NCBI GenBank assembly: GCA_020226215.1
Contig: CM035232.1
Location: 17,706,316 to 17,770,315, forward strand
Direction: 5' to 3'
Source: Sindora glabra
Taxonomy: Eukaryota > Streptophyta > Magnoliopsida > Fabales > Fabaceae
Length of the DNA stretch: 64,000 nt
The first letter of the stretch is position 1, and the number at the start of each line of letters is the position of its first letter. The translations under genes and the position numbers were made by a program. This document shows positions 26,374 through 37,197 of this stretch, one piece after another. The notes below the pieces were generated by a model. That model was not told the DNA's origin and did no database searches. It was given only the letters and a program-made list of their open reading frames with translations.

Positions 26374-27330
26374 TCAAGCTAGGTAGAGCTTGATAAAACT
26401 TGAAACTTGTATTCTTCTACCATGAGAGTAGTAGCCATTTCCATAGCTTCGAAAGGAAAAATAACTTCCTATTTCATCAACTATTTGAATATTGCTCTTT
26501 CCATTTAAAATTTTCTCCTTTTCTTCTGCACTTAACCATGCACTTGCCACAGTAGCATGATGCGCATTCATATTTTGGAAAATAGCATCAAAGTTTTTAG
26601 ACACAAATTAAAGAGTAAGAACTAAATCCCCACTATTCTCCATTTTCTTTTTTTCCCTTCCTTTAGGAGTCCTCTATTTCTTTGCTTTCTTTGATGGAGA
26701 TTCAGTAACATATTCTTTCTACAATGTTTAACTCTTGTATTTAGCCCCTAAATCAATTTCACCACTGTCATCATCACTATCTACAATCAATGGTTCATTT
26801 ATCAACTTAACTTCTATATTTTTAATAGCATCAACAAAAGTTTCACTAGTTTCTCTTATTACTTTATCTTTTCCATAAATTTCAACCAATATGTCATAGT
26901 AAGAAAATGACACTAATCCCTTTTTTTCTCATGGTTTTGTTATAAAACCAAAAAAATAAAAATAAAAATGTCATTCATATAAAGCACATACAATTTTAAC
27001 ATATAGAAAATCTTATAACAAGAGAAAGAATAAAAATTACCTTAACCTATTCATCACACACACTTTTTTCTATTTATAATAATTTCTTTTCATCATCCAG
27101 CTAAATCCATACATGCTTAACATTTCAACTAATGCACTATACTTTTCATGCCAATTTTTAAGCCTAGACTCAATGTGTGGTTTAACATTTAAGCCACAAT
27201 GAGAAATTTTGGTGTGAATCATTTCTTCCAACAAACTCATATAACCACTTGTAAATCCACCTCTTCTTTTCCATTTAGGATTGGTAGCTAACTCATGTAA
27301 TGCTTGTATCAACACATGCATGATCTTTTT
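26374..27330 (-). pseudogene. Harbinger ORF1, Myb/SANT-like DNA-binding protein, broken
   Basis: Three minus-strand pieces read in order. 27321-27070 has the Myb/SANT-like pattern: GGFTSGYMSLLEEMI, then LNVKPHIESRLKNW and MLSMYGFSW. 26913-26728 has YYDILVEIYGKDKV, the segment that normally follows the DNA-binding domain in plant ORF1 proteins. 26604-26374 has an NMNAHHATVASAW helix. In the family this protein binds transposon ends and assists the transposase. The link between the first two pieces is lost or intronic, and stops separate the parts. Identity rests on motif order, not a search. Confidence 0.7.
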
Positions 27331-27979
27331 AGGGATTTTAAAACCTTTTATTTTTTACCTTTACCTCAATTGTTGCCTTCTTAACTATGTTAAGAAGTTA
27401 CATCACCATCCATCTTATGAAAGCACAAAACAATGTAGTTTTACAAATTAACCAAAAAAAGATAAAATAGGATATATATATGACACAATTATATTAAAAT
27501 AAGAACACGCCATAGAATATTATAATATAAAAAGTTGTTAATAAGTAATATGAATCCATTACAATACAAATAGTCTAAGGAATATAACAAAAACTTGTGC
27601 TTAACAAAATACAAGAAACCAAATCATAACACATCCAAGTTTACAATTGAAAAATACTATCACATCACACAAACTAACAACCCTCATTATCTAACCTTAA
27701 TTCTCCATCCATTAAACATGTTTTGTGCTAATATTTTCCTAAAAATAGTCTAATGGTTAGAAGTTGAAATAATTATAACAAATTTAGCTTCATCATAATC
27801 ATTATCGTCGTCACCATCATGATCATCATCCTTATCCTTATCTTCATCCATGAACTCTTCCTTTTCAAGATTTTTTATAGGCATGAATCTCCTTATTAGT
27901 TTATGTAATAAACAATAGGCCATTACAATACAACCATGAGTTTAGACAAGGCAAAAATGAAGAGTTTTTAAGTATAACC

Positions 27980-28890
27980 CACCTCCATTTGAAATGCCAA
28001 AACTTCTCTCTATCACATTTTTAGCTCTAGCATGTTTCATGTTAAAATATTCTTTAGTACTTTATGGCTGTTGACCACCCTATTCTTTATAATGATACTA
28101 TTGCCCTCTATAAGAAGTAAGAAATCCTTCATAATTGGTGTATCCACGATTAACCAAATATAAACAACCTTCACATAAACCAAAATTAGATTCATTACTA
28201 GGTTTGCCGAATCAACTACAATATTTTAATTATAAAATTATTAGTGCTAATTATAATTACCTTAAGGAAGTCATAAACCATATAGCCTCAAGATAGAATT
28301 ATGAAGGACATGACAATCATGTGATGAACCCTCTTAACTAGGTAAAACAATGTTAAACTCCATATTAGGTGTGCAAACTCCTTAAACATTCAAAGCAATA
28401 ATGCCTTGTCTTGTTCAATACTTCTTTTTTTCTTAAGATGGCACAAACACACTAATGTGTGTACCATCTAAGGCTTCTAAATAATTTTGCAAAAAAGATT
28501 GGACATAAATTATTTGCATACACTATTATTGAATATTAATTAAGGATTAAATAGGTGGGATTAGTACCTTGAAACATTTCTACCTATTATCTTCGTGCTT
28601 ATCAATTATAGGCATAGGCCTTCTGGCTAATTGTTAATGCACCTTCAGGAGAGTACTAAGATGAAGATTAAATTATCGTCTTACAATTTCTCCAATTCTT
28701 AAAAAATATTATCCAATTGACCTATTCTTCTTATGATGAGCTAATATGTACAATAATATAGCAATTATTTCCTTAAGTGACATATTATGAATTCTACTCA
28801 ACCCTCTAATTTTACAAAGCATGTTACAAAGCACATTAAAAGTATGCTTATTCATAAAAAGTTCATTCTTACAAGATATATCACTCTCTC
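27980..28890 (-). pseudogene. PIF/Harbinger DDE transposase, degenerate
   Basis: On the minus strand fragments appear in the expected order: CNMLCKIRGL near 28820, SLKEIIAILLYILAHHKKNR near 28770, EALDGTHISVFVPS near 28480, GLCEGCLYLVNRGYTNYEGF near 28160, and EYFNMKHARAKNVIERSFG near 28030. The first catalytic Asp (LDGTH) and the Asp-equivalent region near GYTN mark a DDE_Tnp_4 type enzyme. In the GYTN motif the family's usual Asp (V-D-x-GY) is Asn here. Stops and frameshifts occur throughout, so it cannot be active. Together with ORF1 it identifies the element. Confidence 0.8.
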
Positions 28891-30605
28891 TTATTTACCA
28901 ATTTAAGATTTCACATCGCAATCTTTTTTCTTTTTTTTTCTATCCTTCAAGTGAGAACTTCTAATAATAGTAATACTCGTCATGTACCACATCAAGTATA
29001 TTATTAACATTACATTAATCATTATCATTAAAGATAAGTCAAAATGAGTCATTTTTGTACATAATTAGCAATTTACACAATGAATCAATTTCTCAATAAA
29101 AGTAATAAACATAAAAATGCACATATAAATATAATTAACAACTTAAACAAAGATGAAATAGTAATTGTGAGAAGGGACTTATGCCTAATACACAGTTGGC
29201 AATACTAAAACATGTATATATATATAACTTTACCATATGATGGCTATATAAAACAAATCTTAAATAATGAAAACATGGTTACTGGTTTCTACTTTATTTT
29301 TTTCCCATGATTCTAAAAGGTAAACAAAGTAGACTACATAAATAAACCTTATTTTACTAAAATGCCTAAACTCAAAAATATAAGTCTAGATATTTATCCT
29401 TATGAGCTCCTGGACTGGACAACAATTATAAACTACTAAGTACAATTCTCCCTTATTTAGTCCAAAATGAAGAGTACAATGCTTTTTTTTTTCATTAAAA
29501 TAAAGATAATCATCAAAACATAAAATGACAACATTATGTCCCTGCTCCATAATCATCATTTAAAACCATACATGATATACCAAAAAATGAAAACTATATA
29601 TAAGAATTATGTACAAAGATTCGGAGAAAAATTCTTCATGTGACTAAATCAAACACACTTTTATTTTGGAAAATATTCATCTAACTAGGACATAGTAGAA
29701 TAGATGGCAAATGTGATACAAATTTTAGACCATCAAATGCTATTTTCCATCACATAATTCATCTGTAATGCCATACCAAACTTGATATGTATTTACTTTT
29801 CTTTATATATTCCTACTAATTGCTACATAACATTTAACAAATAGTTTGCAAAATCATTAAGAACATATAGTTTTCAATCCATAATTTTTGTGAATTTTTC
29901 TTAAAAAAAACTTTGTTGAATAACTTTTAATTACAAAGTAAGAGAGAGAAGAATATAAATCATATCTCCTTTATGTCCTTTACATTATCATCTGAGTCTA
30001 GCTACTTATACTATATAAATAAGATTCCTAATTATTATGTCTTTTGAGCTTGAATTTAACATTTTTCTTAGTCATTAGTCAATCAAAGTATTTCCTTAAC
30101 ATGTACTACCATGTTTTTCAAATCTATATAACTCTTTACATGTCTATGCACATATTAAAAACACATCTTTCTAATTTATAGAATCATATCTTTCTTGCAA
30201 GTGGTAAAACTTAGTGATCAATTAAGGATGTATGCCGAACAAATGGATAGTAGAAGGAAATACACAACAAACAAAATGATGAACACCAATAGCAAATTGA
30301 AACACTTAAATATGAATAAAAAAATTAAAGTTAAAACATAAAATAGCAAAAGAAATTGCAACTAAAATGCAATTCAAAAACAATGAAATTTAATGAAAAA
30401 CAATGAAATATGGATTGATTTCAAATCACTTTTGGTCAAAAATATAAATTAAATTGAGCATTAACCACCATCCACACAAAAAATTAACAAAATTGAAATT
30501 CTTCAAGAATAAATTTAAAACCTAATGAAAATGTAGAAGAAGTGAGGAGAATCTACCTATAAGATTGAGTTGTAATGAGAAATCTTCATTATTAAGGTTA
30601 ACAAG

Positions 30606-33192
30606 TGATGTGAAAAATATCTACTATATTATTTTCTCCTATTTCATATCTCTCAGTGTGTTATATTTGTTAAATTTCACAAAATTGTCATTACTTTAAA
30701 ATTTTAAATTGATTTTATAATATTTTAAATTTATTTAGTTGATGTTACATTTTTACACTATTTTAGATTTTTAGCTATATTTTAGGATATAAATATTGGA
30801 TTGGGTGATCTTTATACCATTGACAAGCTTAAAGAAAGATCTATATTTTGGTTAAAGCTTAGTTTGGGCTCCTTAAAGGTTTCATTTAGCTGAGAAGTTG
30901 AAACCTTATTTTTGTCCCAACTAAGTCAGCTTCAATTTTTAGGCCATATTTAGAGTTACAGAGGTCTAATTAATGTAAAACTAATGCCTAAATCTTTGTA
31001 AGACCCAATTCTACAATTTTTATGTTTAGGTTTATTGGAATTGCATTATTTTAGTGGTTTTACATTGGGCAAAATTCAGACTTACAAGAATTCATTACTG
31101 AGCCAGCTTCAATTTTTGAGTCATATGTAGAGTTATAGAGGTTCAATTAATATAAAATTAATGCCTAAATCTTCCTAAGACCTAACTTTATAATTTTTAT
31201 GTTTAGGTTTACCAAAATTACATTATTTTAGTTGTCTTACATTATGTGGAAGTTAGACTTACAAGAATTCACTACTGTAACTTTTAGAGTTAATTGCTTT
31301 GTAAAATAAGTTATGGACTTCTAAAAATTAAGCAGGCCCCATCTTTGAAATCTTAAGTGCAATAGAATTCAGGTCCAATAGGAACTTAAGGTAATTAAGT
31401 CAGATACGAAGGCAAGAACACATATTAGATATCAAACTTTTAGACTTTACAGAATTTAATAACATAGTTTTCTCTCTTCTTCTAGTTTTCTTATTCTTTA
31501 TCAATGGAAGGCTAAACTCTGGAATTAATTTAAAGATTTTGAAGTTTTTCTTCTAGGTTATGAAATTCTAATTTATAATGTTAACTTCTTCTAATTAATT
31601 CTTCTCTTTCCCTAATTCTTTGTGTTAATTTCTTAAAATTGCATGCATTGAATATTGATTTGGTATAATTAGTATTTATCCTTATAATTTCTAATCTTTT
31701 GTTGTTTTGATATTGAATTGTGGGGGAAATCTAAGGTGCCCCTGGGGTTTCTAAACCCTGGGTGGTGTGGCAGAATCTCATCCACTGGATAAGATTACCA
31801 AAGATTTAAGTAATCTCATCCAGTGGATGAGATTACGCCACACCACCCAGGGTTTGAAACCCCTGGGGGTACCACAGTGTTCCCCTGAATTGTGATTAGT
31901 TAATCATGATTTTACAGATAGAGGTAGAGGGTTAAGAAATTAATTTAAGGGTTTCTAATTTAATTGCTTAATTTAACTAAATTCTATCTTTAAATCAATT
32001 TCAATCTGACTTAGGATTACAGTGGTTACTTATTTTGACTAATCTTAATTGATCAAATCTTAGATGATTATCTAACATAGGATTCAGGAATTATCATAGG
32101 GGCTTCAAATAATTCAAGGTTGAGAAATTAATTAAAATACTTAATTCTTTGTGATTTATGATTAATTTACATTATGAACTATTAAATCCTTGAATTGGTT
32201 GCTTTATCATATTGATTTTCTTTCTTACTATTTTACTTTGTGTTTTGCTTTATTCAATACGCTTATTTTAATTTTGAATCACAAGCCTCCCAACTTTGAT
32301 TTTGTTTAATAATGCATACTGCATTCTATTTTTGGCATTTTGAATTTGCTTCCATTCTATTCAGCATTCTATCTGAGCTGCATTTGCATTCTGTTTGCAT
32401 TCATTTCTTGTGTTTTTAATGCATAATTAAATTAAAAAATTGTATAATCATTGTTAATAAGTCAATTTAGAAATGATAACTTAAGGGATCATTAGGGTAC
32501 AACATGGTTTAACATTCTCTATTACATCATTTTCAGCAAAGTAGTATAATCTAATTTTGCATAGTGTGGCTTGCACATCAAAATTTTAGTGCCATTATTG
32601 GGGATCCACTTGATTTTATCCTTCCTCACATTTTACTAGCTATGATTTACATAATTGTTCAAGTAGTTCAATTAGTCTTGTATCTATTAGTGTCTTGCTT
32701 GCATTTTATAGTAACTCTTACTTTTTTTACATTTTCTTGCATTCTCTTATATTCTTTGATTTTTCCATATTCTTCAATTACAATTCAGCATATTTTATCA
32801 TATTTTACTTCATCTCACATTCAAACAGAGGTTTTGGCTCCAAGAAATAAGTTTTACAAAATTTTGTACCTTACCCCTGGATTACCTAGATCTCACTAAC
32901 TTTGATTAAGCTAAAATTCTTTGTAGTGGTAATTTTGATTTTTTCCTATAATTTGCCTAATATAGTATAATGTAGTGCGTGACTAGGAAAAGCACTGGTA
33001 AAGTGCTTGAATTTGATTCTAAAATTGATAAGAGTTTTCATTTTTTATGTAGGAGTAGAAATAATAGTAGTTCTAAAATCTCCCACCCCTCATCTTGATC
33101 CTTTACTCAATTTCGATAACATGGCAAATAATAAAACTTTGAATGAGTTAGCTATCTCTGATGTTACTTACCAACCATTAAGCACTAATATC
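30606..33192 (+). mobile_element. Athila-like gypsy fragment: LTR, PBS, leader, gag start
   Basis: The insert starts at TGATGTGAAAAATATC, about 2 kb before a primer-site-like AATTTTAGTGCCATTATTGGGGA (32582). That is a degraded form of the TTGGCGCCGTTGCCGGGGA class seen after the 5' LTR of Athila-like elements. A leader of about 500 bp follows, then a Gag start at 33121. The insert stops about 72 bp into gag, and no pol or 3' LTR is present. The surrounding Harbinger sequence is interrupted, but about 45 bp of it is present on both sides rather than a 5-bp duplication. The LTR carries a 163-bp foldback MITE. Confidence 0.7.
31723..31885. mobile_element. 163-bp foldback MITE, MULE-like
   Basis: Almost the whole element is one inverted repeat. 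Left arm blocks GGTGCCCCTGGGGTTT, AAACCCTGGGTGGTGTGGC and AATCTCATCCACTGGAT pair with ATCCAGTGGATGAGATTA, GCCACACCACCCAGGGTTT and AAACCCCTGGGGGTACC. Termini are GGGGAA and TTCCCC. It is flanked by a perfect 9-bp direct repeat TGAATTGTG (31714-31722 and 31886-31894). A 9-bp duplication suits Mutator-like elements, whereas an 8-bp reading would suit hAT. It lies inside the gypsy LTR, so it is the youngest layer here. Confidence 0.9.
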
Positions 33193-33198
33193 ATATGA
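33121..33198 (+). pseudogene. Athila-like gag N-terminal stub
   Basis: Met at 33121 begins MANNKTLNELAISDVTYQPL. It resembles the start of Athila/Tat-type Gag proteins (a TLxELAxPDxxYQPL pattern). After about 25 residues the frame reaches TGA at 33196-33198, where the sequence returns to Harbinger-related DNA. It is a stub and has no function by itself. Confidence 0.6.
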
Positions 33199-34489
33199 GG
33201 TTGAGTTGCATTGAGAAATCTTCACTATTGAGGTTGACGTGCAGGTTGTAATCTTAACTGGGAAGGTCGAAGAGCATGTAGTTAAAGAGATAAGGTAGTA
33301 TTCAAAGAGGTTTTTTTTTTTTTTGTATCTTTGTGGAAGAAAAAGTTTCAAAAAAGTGGAATCGAATTAGGTTAAGTAAAATTTCATTACATGCGAACTA
33401 AACACTAACAAATGGAATTAAATATTTGATTCCATTACAATCCTACTAAAACTTCTTAACCAAACACCACCTAAAATAATAATAGATTCCTTTTCCTTAC
33501 TCTCTCTTATTCGATTCCATTTCACTTCCATTCTTTTATATTAAATCAAATATCCCTAATTAAAAGATCCTTCAGATATTTTAGTGGAGCTAGCAAAAGC
33601 CTTTTAGGTTCAGATATTGCACACAAACCCTACTAGTACAAACCACAATAGTAAGAATAAATAAAATGAACAATAAAACTCATATTCATCACCTATGAAT
33701 AATATTTAACAAGTGATGAAACATGAAAAAATATTATAACTTCAACTATTGCGGTAACACGAGAATGAATATTAGATTATCAATGTTTGCAAAACTTAGA
33801 AAAAGAAAGAGAGAGAGAGAGAGAGAGAGCAAGAGAATTAATTACAGTCATCGTGCAAGAACAAACAATGAAACAAAACAAGGGTCAGAAAAGAGTATAC
33901 AAATTAAACTTGTCAGTTAAAAAAAAAAAAGTTAAATGTCAAGCCCGGAGGCTAGGCTAAATTGTTTACATACGTCGCTGACCGGACAAATTTCAAAACT
34001 TTTTCGTCATTGTCCACTAAGACCTGCTCGCCTTAATAGATTTTTTGTGTTAATTCACTTTTAAACTTTTCTTTAGAACAAGGGATTTGTTACAATTTGA
34101 AAAAAAATATGAATTTTTATGAAAGTGGAAATGTTGTGAAATTTCTTATTTCTAAGTAAAATTTTACAATTTTTCATTAAAAATTTGTAAGTGCATATAA
34201 ATTTTATGTGCAACAAATATGTAAAAAGTTATAAATCCATCATTTAAAATTACAACTAAAAAATCTTCATAAATATTTGAAATTTTATTAAAAAAAGTTA
34301 TAACATGAAAATGTTGCAAAAATACATGTTAATACAATTTTTTAAAGCCGCGAAAGCATAAACTCTTGAAATAATTGCACCGTCTTTTGTGTTTTGTTTA
34401 TAACATGAACATGGTCAATCCACATGTTTATATCCAAGCACTTTCTTCGAAGCGTCGGCAAAAGTCAAATAACATGTAATAGGCCAAAT

Positions 34490-34491
<2 letters not shown>

Positions 34492-34563
<72 letters not shown>
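34492..34563. repeat. (AT)n microsatellite, ~72 bp
   Basis: An uninterrupted AT dinucleotide run of about 36 units. The exact length is prone to assembly error. Confidence 0.97.
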
Positions 34564-34564
<1 letters not shown>

Positions 34565-35731
34565 CAATACATTTTACAAAAAAAGAAATTATTTTGTAAT
34601 GAACGATATAATAGATATTAAAAATTACATTTTACCCTTTTATATTTCCTCCCTTTTAATTTGTTCCATTTATGCATTGTAATTCTCTGACCTATTCTAA
34701 TCTAACCATTAATATTTTTTATTTAAATTACTTTCCATTCAAATTTTAACAAAATTTTTTTTGAAGCATTGCATATAATTTTTTTATCAAAGCTTGACAC
34801 GATTTGACGTTGGCACAAAATTAACTAATCCTTAAAAAAATTATTCAGCACCATTTATTTAGTAATTATGGATTAAATTGTAAAAACTAAATTTCTAACA
34901 AAATTAAGATTTTTTTTTTTTTGGAAATAAGTTAATTTTAAGTGAATATCAAATTAAATTAAAATTTAAATAAATAAAGATTATATGTAATATATAAAAA
35001 TTTTATGTTAAATTTCTAGATGAAAAATTATTTTAGTAGATATAGTATTAATGATCGAAAATATGAGCAAATGGATTACAATATTTAATGCTATGAGTAA
35101 AGTATAGTTTTTTGTCATAAATATTAATACATGCTACTCTTATTTTATTGGAAGCGCACGTTCTCCCGACAGTGATGAGTTATTCTCAATTTCTTGGGCA
35201 CGCTTCCTGCATGATTGCGTAGCATTTGGTGATAATTAAGTGCCGATGGTACTTCATAACGAGAGCCTTCAGTTCTTATTTTTATTTTTATTATGTGCCA
35301 ACTTCTAAACTAAACTTTACCCCCAAAAAAAATTCTAAACTAAACTGCTTTTTAGGAAAATACGGTTAACAACATTTTAGGTAATAAATGGAAAATTATT
35401 TAACGATTCTTTATACTACGAGGGCAAAGGACAGAAACAAAGAGCCAGAAAATGTTAATTAATTATTATAAATAAATTTAAAAGTGGTCTGATTCATGCA
35501 ACAAATAAATTTCTACCTAAAATTGAATTTCAAAAAGTAATTTTTTTTTATAAACTTGCAAGAGTTAAAAATATTGGGTTGACAATTTTTGTAGAAAATT
35601 CTTATTACCTAATGAGAAGTAGATAAACAAATTCTCACATTTTATGTGAAGTAGAAATTCTTAAAAAAAATTATCTTCCTCATTTTGTTATTATGGTTAA
35701 CCAAAAAATGTACCTACTTTTTTTGTAATAG

Positions 35732-35830
35732 TAAAAATGATTAAAAAATAGGACACAATATACAAAAATTAGGAATCTAATAAAAATGATTTAAAAATAG
35801 GAGACAATATACAAAAATTAGGAATCTAAT
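35732..35830. repeat. 49-bp tandem duplication
   Basis: Two adjacent copies of a unit beginning TAAAAATGATT and containing ACAATATACAAAAATTAGGA, 49 bp apart with only two or three differences. Probably a recent local duplication. Confidence 0.9.
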
Positions 35831-35954
35831 TCTGAATATAATAGAAGATATAAAATCTTAAATGAATGTCAAATGTCACTTAAGTCAAAAATTATTTGCA
35901 ATCTACTTATTTTTTATTTCTTAAAAAACTACAATTCATATATAAATTCTTAAC

Positions 35955-36261
35955 TAGGGGTGTAAAATGATCCAATCTAATCCATATAAACCTACTTAAA
36001 ATAGATTAAATTTTAGATGATTCAATTCAATCTATATTTATGGTTCAGATCATGAATTTATGAAGTCTAACTATAAATTCACATGTCACTTTAATTCGGA
36101 TTGATCCATTTGAACTTTGGTTTGCACATACTAATCCATATAAGCCCATGATTAAAATAGATCAAATTTTAAATGATTTAATCAAGCTAAATTTATGAAC
36201 TAAATTGTTTGAACCTATAGATCGCAAACCATTTGATTGACCCATTCTTACCCACTTCCTA
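35955..36261. mobile_element. Possible hAT-type MITE
   Basis: The left end TAGGGGTGTAAAATGATCC and the reverse complement of the right end, TAGGAAGTGGGTAAGAATGGGTC, are loosely similar, in the style of hAT non-autonomous ends. The interior repeats words such as CCATATAA and AATAGATCAAATTTTA. No 8-bp target duplication is evident, so the boundaries are uncertain. Confidence 0.35.
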
Positions 36262-37197
36262 TGCTTTGAAATCTTAAATTAAAGCCATCTCAAACCAATT
36301 ATAACATAAGTTGTGCATCGAAAAAGCTGTAAATTGATTAATGAAAAATTTTAGCTTAATCATTAAATTTTATATTATGTTTAAGAGTTAAGGAGGGAAT
36401 GAAAGATAATGAAATCTTAACTCATGACTTCCAAATTATATAAGAAAAATTAATAGAGGTTTAAACTAAAATATATAACTAAATAGTATGTATTTTTACA
36501 ATTTTATCCTTTTTTAAAAAGTTAATTTATTAATAATTTTTTTACAATTAAAAGAATTTAAAAAAATCTCTCTCCAAATTTTTTCTCTATAAAATTTTCT
36601 TTCTCTAAAAAAAATAAGTCAACATATAATAATATTATAATTCTTATTTAAAAATTTTATGAAAATGATATGCATTACAGGTTGGATTTGCTAATTATTT
36701 ACTAGATCTAGTTTTATATTTACTAGTAATGAATTATGTAGTATCCTTCAAGTCTCCCTACCGATGTCTAACTTGTTGGAAACTTGTCAAAATCTATTAG
36801 TAATGAATTAGTACTAGTGTTGAGAAACTTGAGTTTCTAAACGATATAATTTAAACTTTGGTATTATTATTGTAAAAAAATGGTTTAATAAAATAAATTA
36901 GAGAAATAAGATAAAATTAATTATTTTATTTCTCATACTGTACAACATTAACAAAATAATCTTTCACTTAATTGTATTATTCGAAAATGAAATTAATTAT
37001 ATGTACGAGTTACTATTTGAAATGAAATTATAACTTTAAATAATTTGAAGATCATTTTATAATTTTATAAATAAAATTATCAGTTTTGTCCAAAATCCAT
37101 GTTTTTATTGTTCCGATACCTCTAATTCGGTCGGGCCTAATCTATGTGGTAAAATGTCCGACGCGTGGCAGAAACAGAGTTCTAAGCCACCACCCCA

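Larger units (their letters stand above)
25701..33556 (-). mobile_element. PIF/Harbinger-like DNA transposon, degenerate, with nested insertions
   Basis: The left end (GGGTTCATTTGGTTCAATAT) and the reverse complement of the right end (GGGATATTTGATTTAATAT) are imperfect inverted repeats. Similarity continues for about 90 bp, including AATAAGAG, GTAA.GAAAAGGAAT and GTGTTTGGTT. Between them, on the minus strand, lie a Myb/SANT-like ORF1 and a DDE transposase, the standard two-gene content of PIF/Harbinger. The right flank has TAA but the left flank is CCT. A clean 3-bp duplication is therefore not visible and the left edge may have been rearranged. Without the gypsy insert the element would be about 5.3 kb. 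Both genes are broken. Confidence 0.7.
33557..37197. other. AT-rich intergenic region upstream of the phosphoesterase gene
   Basis: No coding gene is seen. The region holds a GA run (33807-33829), a long AT microsatellite (34492-34563), a 49-bp tandem duplication (35732-35830) and a possible hAT-type MITE (35955-36261). The last 100 bases are richer in G and C and probably contain the promoter and leader of the downstream gene. They include an ACGCGT motif at about 37160. Confidence 0.5.

Noticed and set aside
32564..32899. 111-codon hydrophobic frame
   Set aside because: It covers the primer site and T-rich leader of the Athila-like fragment, so it is more likely a chance frame than a membrane protein.
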